Source: Paenibacillus sp. ACRRY | GTDB taxonomy: Bacteria; Bacillota; Bacilli; Paenibacillales; Paenibacillaceae | NCBI RefSeq assembly: GCF_022346995.1 | Contig: NZ_JAKRNM010000005.1 | Coordinates: 310,001 to 374,000 of the forward strand | DNA length: 64,000 nt | Direction: 5' to 3' | Part shown: positions 25,972 through 33,441 of the stretch, piece after piece | Layout: every line of letters begins with the position of its first letter | Numbering within the stretch: the first letter of the stretch is position 1 | Translations under genes and position numbers: made by a program | Notes under the pieces: model-generated | The model's database searches: none | The model's input: only the letters and a program-made list of their open reading frames with translations | Told to the model about the DNA's origin: nothing

Positions 25972-26841
25972 ATGTCAACCAATACACAAACCCAAAAAAC
26001 GATGCCAGCACAGCATCAGGACCAGCGTCCCGGTATTGAATCGGAGATGCACCCTAAGCCGGAGTTCGAAAAACCGCAGTATAAGGCAGCTGACAAATTG
26101 TTGGACAAAGTTGCCCTTATTACCGGAGGTGACAGTGGAATTGGGCGTGCCGTTGCCGTTACGTATGCCAAAGAGGGTGCGGATGTAGCCATTGTATACC
26201 TCAGTGAGCACCAGGATGCGGAAGAGACGAAACGTCAAGTCGAGCAGGAAGGACGCAAGTGTATCCTGATTGCTGGAGACATCGGTGATGATTCATTTGC
26301 CAAAAAAGCTGTTCAACAGACGGTGGAACAGCTGGGCAAGCTGGACATTGTGGTTAACAATGCGGCCGAGCAGCACCCACAGCAGCAGCTGGAGGATATT
26401 ACACCTGAACAGCTGGAGCGGACGTTCCGCACCAACATATTCGGGATGTTTTATATCACGCAGGCAGCCATGCCACATCTGAAGCAAGGCAGCACAATCA
26501 TCAACACTACGTCCATCACAGCCTATCGAGGTAGTCCAACTCTGCTCGACTATTCGTCCACCAAAGGAGCGATCACGTCATTTACGCGTTCCCTGTCCAT
26601 GAATGTTGTTGAGAAAGGCATTCGTGTAAATGCGGTAGCTCCAGGCCCAATCTGGACACCACTGATTCCATCGACATTTGATGAGAAAAAAGTAAGCGAG
26701 TTCGGCGCAACGCAGCCAATGAAACGTCCTGGTCAACCGGATGAGCTGGCTCCTGCGTACGTATATCTCGCTTCGGATGATTCGTCCTATGTGAGTGGAC
26801 AAGTCATGCACATCAACGGCGGCGAAGTTGTTAACGGATAA
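25972..26841 (+). CDS. short-chain dehydrogenase/reductase, YhdF/YhxC/YdaD-like
   Basis: 289 residues from the ATG at 25972 behind AGAGGAGA. A polar Gln/Pro-rich N-terminal arm of about 40 residues precedes ALITGGDSGIGRAVAVTYAKEGADVAIVYL (NAD(P) loop). Then come NNAAEQHPQ, TTSITAYRG (Ser), DYSSTKGA (Tyr-x3-Lys) and GIRVNAVAPGPIWTPL, the complete catalytic set. In B. subtilis close relatives are general stress proteins that reduce aldehydes or sugars; the exact substrate is unknown. Monocistronic, with its own terminator. Confidence 0.9.
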   Translation: MSTNTQTQKTMPAQHQDQRPGIESEMHPKPEFEKPQYKAADKLLDKVALITGGDSGIGRAVAVTYAKEGADVAIVYLSEHQDAEETKRQVEQEGRKCILIAGDIGDDSFAKKAVQQTVEQLGKLDIVVNNAAEQHPQQQLEDITPEQLERTFRTNIFGMFYITQAAMPHLKQGSTIINTTSITAYRGSPTLLDYSSTKGAITSFTRSLSMNVVEKGIRVNAVAPGPIWTPLIPSTFDEKKVSEFGATQPMKRPGQPDELAPAYVYLASDDSSYVSGQVMHINGGEVVNG

Positions 26842-26882
26842 GTTGAAGCTCGGTTTGAGTTAGTATTTCATATCACATATCT

Positions 26883-26929
26883 AAGACGTATCGTTCAGCT
26901 GCTGCTGGCGGTACGTCTTTTAGTTTTTT
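26883..26929 (+). terminator. SDR gene terminator
   Basis: AAGACGTA (26883-26890) pairs with TACGTCTT (26912-26919), extended by CG pairs, with TTTTTT at the 3' end. Confidence 0.78.
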
Positions 26930-27128
26930 AACAAATATCCCAAATTACAGTGCTATGTTTACAAAAGTCAGGATCAGAAATGATAGTTACATGATATTCT
27001 TGATAAATGTTCTCTTTGACCTCGTACAGCAAAAGTACTGCATGTCGTACTGTTTCAATTAGAAACCAATTTGTCCCGAAGGCAACTGTGATATGATAGA
27101 CGGAACATACATATCGGGAGGATACGAC

Positions 27129-27476
27129 ATGAAGATTAGCAAACAAAACGCAGCGCATTACATATGGGGTGCACAATGTGATGGATGGCATCTCGTGCAG
27201 AACGAGGGTTTAAGTATTATTCATGAGCGCATGCCTGCAGGAACAGCAGAAATACGTCATTACCATAACGTGAGCCGCCAATTCTTTTTTATCCTTAGCG
27301 GAGTGGCGTGTATGGAGCTTGATGGAGTAGAGTATACGCTTGATCCGCATGAAGGACTCGAGATTCCACCGGGAGTTCCTCATCAGATGCAAAATACAAG
27401 TGCAAAGGAAGTAGAGTTCCTGGTTGTTTCACTGCCAGGTACACGTGGCGATCGGATAGAGTTAACTGACCTATAA
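27129..27476 (+). CDS. small single-domain cupin protein
   Basis: 115 residues from the ATG at 27129 behind GGGAGG. Cupin motif 1 is HYHNVSRQFFFILSG (metal ligands His, His and probably Gln/Glu), and motif 2 is PPGVPHQMQNTS. One beta-barrel, no other domain. Such proteins bind a metal and act as dioxygenases, isomerases or ligand sensors; the sequence does not say which. It ends 30 bases before phoR on the same strand and may be co-transcribed with it. Confidence 0.82.
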   Translation: MKISKQNAAHYIWGAQCDGWHLVQNEGLSIIHERMPAGTAEIRHYHNVSRQFFFILSGVACMELDGVEYTLDPHEGLEIPPGVPHQMQNTSAKEVEFLVVSLPGTRGDRIELTDL

Positions 27477-27506
27477 TTTGAGATTAACTAAAAAAGGAAG
27501 AGATTA

Positions 27507-29336
27507 ATGAGACCGTTTCGAGTTCGCCTTTCCATCATCATGATGATACTAATTGGTGTATCCGTCATTGTGGCTGGATATACGATGGGCAGAGTATTTA
27601 AAACAACACACACCACTGCACTGGAGCAAACGATGGTGCGTGAAATCAATTTGCTGAAGGCGACGTTTCCTTTCCACGATGCGACCGATCCAACCTCGCC
27701 AGAAACAAGAAAGTACTATTCTGACCGTGCAGGCGAGCTGGAGAAGCTTACCGATTCAAGGGTAACGTTTATTAATCGCGATGGAACTGTCATTGGAGAT
27801 TCAGAGACGGATCCCGCTACAATGGATAATCACCTGGACCGGGAAGAAATCAAGGGTGCAGTCGGTGATGGTTATGGCCAGTCCATCCGATTCAGTGAGA
27901 CGCTGGGAGAAGATATGTTATATGTAGCGCTGCCCGTGAACTCGGATCAAAGTGACATGGTAGAAGTGCCCGGAGGAGAATTCGATGGTTACATCCGATT
28001 ATCCATGAGTTTGGCTGCTGTGGACCAGGGGTTACAGCGTGGCTGGTTAATCATGTTTGTAGCCTTGGGACTGTTGTTCCTGATTGTGGCCCTGGTCAGT
28101 TATCGGGTTGCGCGGGGATTAACGTCACCGATCGAACACATAACGAAGGTAGCTCACCGGATTACCAAACTGGAGTATGATGCCAGGGTAGAGGTAACAC
28201 GCAGAGATGAAATTGGACAACTTGGACTGGCGATTAACGGGATGGCTGACAGTCTACAGACCCAGCTCAAAACAATTCGTGATAATGAGGCATTACTTCA
28301 GAGTGTCCTGGCCAACATGGCAGGCGGCATTGTCATGGTTGATGCGTCCCAATCCATTGCACTGGTAAATCGGGAAGCAGAGCGTATGCTGGGTATTCAA
28401 TCCGAACGCGTGACTGGTAAACCCTATATCGAATTGAAGAAACATTATGAATTAACTCGGACGATTGAAGAAAGTGTAGCTGTTCAGGAACGGATGCATG
28501 AGGAAGTAAGTATTTTCAACCCGGAGGAACGTCTGATTCGTATTGACGGTGTCCCGATGACTGAAGATGATGGAGGATACCGCGGGATGCTGTTCCTTTT
28601 GCAGGATGTTACGGCGATACGCAGACTGGAATCGATGCGCAGTGAGTTCGTTGCGAATGTTTCCCATGAATTGAAGACTCCTGTGGCCGCGGTCAAAGGG
28701 TTTGCTGAGACGCTGCTCAGCGGGGGAGTGCAGGACAAAGAGACGGAACGGTCATTCTTGCAGATCATCTATGACGAAGGGGATCGATTAAACCGATTAA
28801 TCGGGGATATTCTGGAGTTATCCAAGATCGAATCCAAGCGGGCGCCGCTGCAATGTTCTCCTGTACATGTGCATTCCTTCTTCGAGATGGTTCTGGGTAC
28901 ACTATCCAAAGTGGCAGAGAAGAAGCAGATTCGTCTGCAGATGTTTGTGCCGGAGGAGCTGTATATCGAGGCCGACGAGGATAAAATGAAACAGATTTTC
29001 ATTAACCTGCTCTCGAACGGGATTAACTACACCCCTGAGGGTGGACGTGTCAAATTACAGGTGACGGTAGAACATGGTGAAGACGAGGAACAGGTGGTAT
29101 TTGCAGTGTCTGACACCGGGATTGGTATTCCGAAGAAGGACCTGCCGCGCATTTTTGAACGGTTCTACCGGGTAGACAAAGGAAGATCACGCAACTCTGG
29201 TGGTACCGGTCTTGGGTTGTCCATTGTGAAGCATCTGGTTGAGCTGCATCACGGCAAGTTATCGGTAGAGAGTGAACTTGGCATGGGTACAACTTTCAAG
29301 GTAATCCTTCCTCTGATTCAGGATGAAGAAATCTAG
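27507..29336 (+). CDS. phoR: phosphate-responsive sensor histidine kinase PhoR
   Basis: 609 residues. TM1 at about 8-27, an extracytoplasmic sensor of about 145 residues, TM2 near 175-197, then HAMP (VARGLTSPIEHITKVAHRI), PAS (about 265-370), the phospho-acceptor FVANVSHELKTPVAAVKG (His387), and the ATPase with NLLSNGINYTPEGG, DTGIGIPKKDLPRIFERFYR and GGTGLGLSIVKHLVE. It phosphorylates PhoP under phosphate limitation. Gene order is phoR then phoP, the reverse of B. subtilis phoPR, and phoP has its own promoter. Confidence 0.9.
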   Translation: MRPFRVRLSIIMMILIGVSVIVAGYTMGRVFKTTHTTALEQTMVREINLLKATFPFHDATDPTSPETRKYYSDRAGELEKLTDSRVTFINRDGTVIGDSETDPATMDNHLDREEIKGAVGDGYGQSIRFSETLGEDMLYVALPVNSDQSDMVEVPGGEFDGYIRLSMSLAAVDQGLQRGWLIMFVALGLLFLIVALVSYRVARGLTSPIEHITKVAHRITKLEYDARVEVTRRDEIGQLGLAINGMADSLQTQLKTIRDNEALLQSVLANMAGGIVMVDASQSIALVNREAERMLGIQSERVTGKPYIELKKHYELTRTIEESVAVQERMHEEVSIFNPEERLIRIDGVPMTEDDGGYRGMLFLLQDVTAIRRLESMRSEFVANVSHELKTPVAAVKGFAETLLSGGVQDKETERSFLQIIYDEGDRLNRLIGDILELSKIESKRAPLQCSPVHVHSFFEMVLGTLSKVAEKKQIRLQMFVPEELYIEADEDKMKQIFINLLSNGINYTPEGGRVKLQVTVEHGEDEEQVVFAVSDTGIGIPKKDLPRIFERFYRVDKGRSRNSGGTGLGLSIVKHLVELHHGKLSVESELGMGTTFKVILPLIQDEEI

Positions 29337-29372
29337 GCCTGGAGAAGTGAATTGTAAAATCGAATAAATTGC

Positions 29373-29404
29373 TTTACACAGCGTTAACAAATAAGTGCTA
29401 TGAT
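29373..29404 (+). promoter_or_regulatory. Pho box and promoter of phoP
   Basis: TTTACA (29373-29378), 5 bases, TTAACA (29384-29389), then nine bases and a -10 TATGAT (29399-29404). The position that a -35 would occupy has no TTGACA, as expected for an activator-dependent promoter. Two upstream repeats at the same 11-bp register are weak. This suggests autoregulation of phoP. Confidence 0.7.
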
Positions 29405-29453
29405 ATAAAAAGTGTTGTGGCAACAGACAACCTATAAGGAGAGAAGGGGTATC

Positions 29454-30185
29454 ATGGCACAGCGTTTGCTAGTTATTGAAGATGAACCTACATTATCGAG
29501 ATTACTTACGTACAACCTGACACAGGAAGGTTATGACGTTACCGCTGAGGATCATGGATCTTCAGGATATGACCGAGCAGTTTCCCAGGACTTTGATTTG
29601 ATACTGCTCGATCTGATGCTGCCAGGAATGAACGGTCTGGATATTCTGAACAAATTAAGAGTTCAAGGTGTAACTACACCCGTCATCATCCTTACGGCGA
29701 AGAATGGTGAAGCCGAGGTAGTACAGGGTCTGAAATCCGGAGCTGACGACTATATCACGAAGCCCTTTGGCGTTTCGGAACTGCTTGCCAGAGTGGATGC
29801 CGTATTAAGAAGATATTCCAATGGCGATGACCTGCCGCAGCCAGAGGACAAGGATGGTTCACGAATTGTACTGGGCGAACTTGAGATCTATCCACTGAAG
29901 TATGAAGTGACGCTGGGTGGACAATCCATAAGTTTGCGTCCCAAAGAATTCGAGGTTCTGCTCTATTTGGCTAAGAAGCCAGGCGTTGTACTTACACGCG
30001 ATGATCTGATGAATGCGGTCTGGGGCTTCGATTATATTGGAGGCCAGCGTACCGTAGACGTCCATGTCAGTTCGTTACGTAAAAAGCTGGAGCTGGACCC
30101 GGAATCTGTACACATTGATTCCATTCGAGGTGTAGGTTATAAATTGGTTGTAAAAAGAAAAACTCCCCATCATTCAAGTTCGTAA
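29454..30185 (+). CDS. phoP: phosphate regulon response regulator PhoP (OmpR family)
   Basis: 243 residues from the ATG at 29454 (GAGAAGGGG before it; an upstream in-frame start has no site). The receiver domain has the acidic pair ED (9-10), phospho-acceptor Asp53 in LLDLMLPG, and Lys in YITKPFG. The winged-helix effector (about 140-240) ends in the OmpR sequence WGFDYIGGQRTVDVHVSSLRKKLE and IRGVGYKL. The last codons overlap the 5' arm of the terminator. Confidence 0.92.
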   Translation: MAQRLLVIEDEPTLSRLLTYNLTQEGYDVTAEDHGSSGYDRAVSQDFDLILLDLMLPGMNGLDILNKLRVQGVTTPVIILTAKNGEAEVVQGLKSGADDYITKPFGVSELLARVDAVLRRYSNGDDLPQPEDKDGSRIVLGELEIYPLKYEVTLGGQSISLRPKEFEVLLYLAKKPGVVLTRDDLMNAVWGFDYIGGQRTVDVHVSSLRKKLELDPESVHIDSIRGVGYKLVVKRKTPHHSSS

Positions 30186-30204
30186 TGATCGGGGAGTTTT
30201 ATTT
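30159..30204 (+). terminator. phoP terminator overlapping the end of the gene
   Basis: AAACTCCCC-ATCATT pairs with AATGAT-C-GGGGAGTTT, then ATTTT. The 5' arm lies inside the last phoP codons, and the 3' end touches the next Pho box. Confidence 0.85.
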
Positions 30205-30256
30205 TACCACCAGTTTACATAAACCTTTATTTTCCTTTACACAGAGGGAGTAGCAT
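30203..30256 (+). promoter_or_regulatory. four-repeat Pho box and promoter of the CBS/MCP gene
   Basis: TTTACC (30203), TTTACA (30214), CTTTAT (30225) and TTTACA (30236-30241) occur at an exact 11-bp period with 5-base spacers. A -10 TAGCAT starts at 30251, nine bases after the last repeat, the same geometry as at phoP and pstB. Strong evidence of direct PhoP control. Confidence 0.82.
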
Positions 30257-30334
30257 GAACTTGTCTGAGTGATTCTTAGGACCTACATAACCCATCTCAG
30301 GACGGAGCTCATACGTAAAGGAGATTGCGCATTT

Positions 30335-31513
30335 ATGCCCATGTTGCTCGAAGTGAAGCCTGATCTACCCGTAGAAGATACATATAAGCATGAGGATGAT
30401 TCAATTCGTTTAACTCAGGATGATCTTACAGAATTAAACCTTAATAACCAGGTGTCCATCCGAGAATACTGCCGTCAGGTTCCCATGGTGGGGTTGCATA
30501 CCACCTGTGGAGAGGCTGCTAGCATATTGAGTCAGGAACAGAAATATCCATGTGTAATATTGGGTGATGATCAGAATCGCCCGCTGGGGTTATTGATGCG
30601 GGAAACACTATATCGAATACTGAATGGACGTTTCGCCGCGGACTTGTTTTATCGCAAGTCCATATCGCATGTTGCTGATTCATCTCCGGTAATCGTGGAT
30701 GTACTAGCTGATGCGCCAGAAGTTATTGATGTAGCCTTGTCACGAAGTGAGGAGCATTTCTATGATTGCATCATTGTAACGGAGGAGAACAGGCTGCTTG
30801 GCGTCTTAACCATGCGGGATCTCATGTCCCTTTCCAGAAGGATGCAGCAAGAGGCTGGAGAAGAGCGCGTTCACACCATTACAGAGAGCCAGAAAGAGAT
30901 ATCCCGGATTCATGAGTCGATTACGAAACTGGTTCAATCCGCTGGAAAGACAGGGGAAGAGGCGAAACAGATTATTCAATTGTCTGAACAGGGAGCAAGC
31001 AGTCTTATGCAGGTCGAGGCTTCGTATAACCGCGTACATCAGCACATGGGAGGACAGCGCCAGCATGCGAATGATATGCTGACTTCAATAGAAACCGGAG
31101 CGGGCATGGCACGTTCCATTCGTTCTCTGGCCGATCAGAGTGCGTTGCTTGCGATGAATGCTTCCATTGAAGCAGCTCACGCTGGTGAGTATGGGCGAGG
31201 ATTCCAAGTGGTTGCTGGTGAGATTCGGGCCTTAGCCAAACAAACCCGTGAGGTTGCGGGAGATATGTCCTCCTTGCTCGAAGGGATCGGTGAATTAACC
31301 AAGCAAACCGTTGAACTGGTTCGCGCAAGTGCTGCTGAGATTGACGACAGCTCTGTACATGTTACCGAAGGAAGTGCAGCTTTCAATCGGTTAAACTCAG
31401 CCGTTGAAGCTATGCTGTATATTACTGCCAACATCGCAGAGGAAGGCAAGCAGACTGGAGAAGTGGCGGATTATATACGAAGAAAACTGGAGTCCATGGT
31501 TTCCGGGGGATAA
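30335..31513 (+). CDS. soluble CBS-domain methyl-accepting-type signalling protein
   Basis: 392 residues from the ATG at 30335 behind AAAGGAG. No membrane segment is present. Two CBS motifs cover about 45-175 (PCVILGDDQNRPLGLLMRETLY, CIIVTEENRLLGVLTMRDLM). A coiled-coil methyl-accepting signalling domain follows (about 190-392), with the conserved hairpin tip around LLAMNASIEAAHAGEYGRGF. CBS pairs sense nucleotides; the tip normally contacts CheA/CheW. With a four-repeat Pho box in front it probably links phosphate starvation to chemotaxis or an adenylate-sensing output. It sits between phoP and pstB. Confidence 0.85.
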   Translation: MPMLLEVKPDLPVEDTYKHEDDSIRLTQDDLTELNLNNQVSIREYCRQVPMVGLHTTCGEAASILSQEQKYPCVILGDDQNRPLGLLMRETLYRILNGRFAADLFYRKSISHVADSSPVIVDVLADAPEVIDVALSRSEEHFYDCIIVTEENRLLGVLTMRDLMSLSRRMQQEAGEERVHTITESQKEISRIHESITKLVQSAGKTGEEAKQIIQLSEQGASSLMQVEASYNRVHQHMGGQRQHANDMLTSIETGAGMARSIRSLADQSALLAMNASIEAAHAGEYGRGFQVVAGEIRALAKQTREVAGDMSSLLEGIGELTKQTVELVRASAAEIDDSSVHVTEGSAAFNRLNSAVEAMLYITANIAEEGKQTGEVADYIRRKLESMVSGG

Positions 31514-31586
31514 TTTCAAACAAATATAGACATCATTTACCATCTATGATCGTAACGGGAAGATCATGGCTTGTGAAGGATGTCTT

Positions 31587-31640
31587 TTTACATTCCGTTA
31601 ACATGAAAGTGATACTGTTTTTACAATGAGAAGGTAGGAT
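31587..31640 (+). promoter_or_regulatory. four-repeat Pho box and promoter of pstB-phoU
   Basis: TTTACA (31587), TTAACA (31598), GTGATA (31609, degenerate) and TTTACA (31620-31625) lie at an 11-bp period. A -10 TAGGAT begins at 31635, nine bases after the last repeat. A 100-base leader precedes pstB. Confidence 0.8.
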
Positions 31641-31647
31641 ATTAAGG

Positions 31648-31695
31648 ATGACCGAGAAGCTGAAGATTATTGATCTGGCCTCGGCCTCAACGTAA
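31648..31695 (+). CDS. possible 15-residue leader peptide before pstB
   Basis: ATG at 31648 to TAA at 31695, encoding MTEKLKIIDLASAST. AAGG directly abuts the ATG, which is too close for a normal ribosome site. It lies just after the -10 box in the pstB leader. It could be a leader peptide, a remnant of a lost pst gene, or chance. Confidence 0.2.
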   Translation: MTEKLKIIDLASAST

Positions 31696-31739
31696 AGGGA
31701 GCTTGGTTTGTCCCTCCAGCGAAGGAGAAGTGAACATCC

Positions 31740-32495
31740 ATGAAGGAACTCATTCACATTGAAGGACTTAATTTGTACTATGATACGCATCATGCGCTTA
31801 AAAATATATCAATGGACCTGCCGGAACGGACCGTAACAGCATTCATCGGACCATCAGGTTGTGGTAAATCCACGTTGCTTCGTACATTAAACCGGATGAA
31901 TGACATGATTCCGGGAGTACGTGTTGAAGGACAAGTTTTGCTCGATGGATCGGATATCTACAGTAATGAAATTGAAGTTGAAACGCTTCGCAAACGAGTA
32001 GGCATGGTGTTTCAGCAGCCCAATCCTTTTCCGAAATCAATCTATGATAATGTCGCATACGGCCCCCGTTTGCATGGTGTAACCCAAAAGAAAGAGCTGG
32101 ATCAGTTGGTTGAGCAAAGTCTGGTTCACGCTGCATTGTGGGATGAAGTCAAGGATGTACTCAAGAAATCGGCGCTCAGTTTGTCCGGTGGACAACAGCA
32201 GCGTCTCTGTATTGCACGAGCCCTTGCGGTACAGCCTGATGTATTGCTGATGGACGAAGCCACTTCGGCCCTGGATCCAATCTCCACATTGAAGATCGAG
32301 GAACTGGTCAAGGAACTGCATAACAAGTACACCATCGTCATGGTAACCCACAACATGCATCAGGCTGCCCGTGTATCGGGTAAGACTGTATTTTTCCTGA
32401 ATGGTGAAGTTGTGGAGGCCGCTGATACAGAAACGCTGTTCTCCACGCCCCAGGATTCCCGAACCGAGGATTATATATCCGGACGGTTCGGTTAA
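31740..32495 (+). CDS. pstB: phosphate ABC transporter ATP-binding protein PstB
   Basis: 251 residues. Walker A GPSGCGKST, Q-loop VFQQPNPFPKSIYDNVAYG (the NPFP stretch is diagnostic of PstB), signature LSGGQQQRLCIARAL, Walker B LLMDEATSALDP and switch His in VTHNMHQAARV. It powers PstCA-mediated phosphate uptake. The usual pstSCA partners are not in the window, so the permease is encoded elsewhere or this copy works mainly with PhoU in signalling. Preceded by a Pho box; phoU follows after 64 bases. Confidence 0.93.
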   Translation: MKELIHIEGLNLYYDTHHALKNISMDLPERTVTAFIGPSGCGKSTLLRTLNRMNDMIPGVRVEGQVLLDGSDIYSNEIEVETLRKRVGMVFQQPNPFPKSIYDNVAYGPRLHGVTQKKELDQLVEQSLVHAALWDEVKDVLKKSALSLSGGQQQRLCIARALAVQPDVLLMDEATSALDPISTLKIEELVKELHNKYTIVMVTHNMHQAARVSGKTVFFLNGEVVEAADTETLFSTPQDSRTEDYISGRFG

Positions 32496-32559
32496 GCAAG
32501 CTGAATTCGAACGAACCCGGCGTATCCGGAGATGATGGACAAGGGGGACATGGAAACCT

Positions 32560-33219
32560 ATGATTCGCAGGAAAGAATTTGATCAGGAGCTTGAAGAGCT
32601 ACGCATTTTGCTTCGGCAAATGGGTGAGCATGTAGGAACGGCATTGGATGGTGCCATTGAGAGTTTACGGACATTGGATGCCGAGAAAGCTCAGGTCATC
32701 ATCAAGAATGATGCGAATCTGAATGCGTTAGAAGACAAAATCATGGAACTGGGCTCCAAGCTGATTATTACCCAGCAGCCCGTCGCGAAGGATTTGCGCC
32801 GCATTATTGTTGCGTTCAAAATCTCAAGTGACCTCGAGCGCATGGGCGATCTCGCCTTGGACGTTGCCAAAGTTACGCTTCGTATGGAAGGCCAGGAGCT
32901 GATTAAGCCGCTTGTGGATATCCCGCGTATGGCGGAAATCGTCAAAGAGATGATTGATGAATCCATTGAGTCGTTCCTGAAGGAAAATACGGATCTGGCT
33001 TACAAAATGGCACAAACGGATGACCAGGTTGACCAACTGTACAGTCATATGATTGGCGATCTATACAGTTTCATGACCTCTCATCCAACTCAGGCCTCTC
33101 AGGCTATGCTGCTTATGTTGGTAGGACGGTATATTGAACGCATAGGCGATCATGCAACTAACATTGGGGAGAGCACGGTTTATCTGGTAACAGGTAAGCG
33201 TCCGGATCTAAACCAATAA
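32560..33219 (+). CDS. phoU: phosphate transport regulator PhoU
   Basis: 219 residues forming two PhoU repeats of three helices each. Metal-binding ExxxD-type motifs are SDLERMGDLALDVAK in the first repeat and RYIERIGDHATNIGE in the second. PhoU restrains PhoR when phosphate is plentiful, acting through the Pst transporter. It is the last gene of pstB-phoU and is followed by a bulged terminator. Confidence 0.94.
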   Translation: MIRRKEFDQELEELRILLRQMGEHVGTALDGAIESLRTLDAEKAQVIIKNDANLNALEDKIMELGSKLIITQQPVAKDLRRIIVAFKISSDLERMGDLALDVAKVTLRMEGQELIKPLVDIPRMAEIVKEMIDESIESFLKENTDLAYKMAQTDDQVDQLYSHMIGDLYSFMTSHPTQASQAMLLMLVGRYIERIGDHATNIGESTVYLVTGKRPDLNQ

Positions 33220-33268
33220 TCATTAACGGCAAATCATTGGAATTGGGGACGATTTGCTGTGAAAACAA

Positions 33269-33327
33269 GGGACTTTCTCCCGGCAGCCTGCAAGCGACAG
33301 GCTGTCTGTGGAGAGAGTTCTTTTTTT
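33269..33327 (+). terminator. pstB-phoU terminator
   Basis: Bulged long hairpin: GGACTTTCTCC at the base pairs with GGAGAGAGTTC, and the tip pairs AGCCTG with CAGGCT. A run of seven Ts follows. Confidence 0.78.
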
Positions 33328-33363
33328 GCTGGATGGAATGTGTAAAAAGATGCCCAATCTTTT

Positions 33364-33391
33364 TTGTTGTAACAGGTGTGTATGTTATCAT
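33364..33391 (+). promoter_or_regulatory. polA promoter candidate
   Basis: TTGTTG (33364-33369), a 16-base spacer and TATCAT (33386-33391), 50 bases before the polA ATG. Confidence 0.5.
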
Positions 33392-33441
33392 GAGAGTAGA
33401 TGTACTTGAGGGTTTGACCATACGATACGTGAGGTGCTGGA

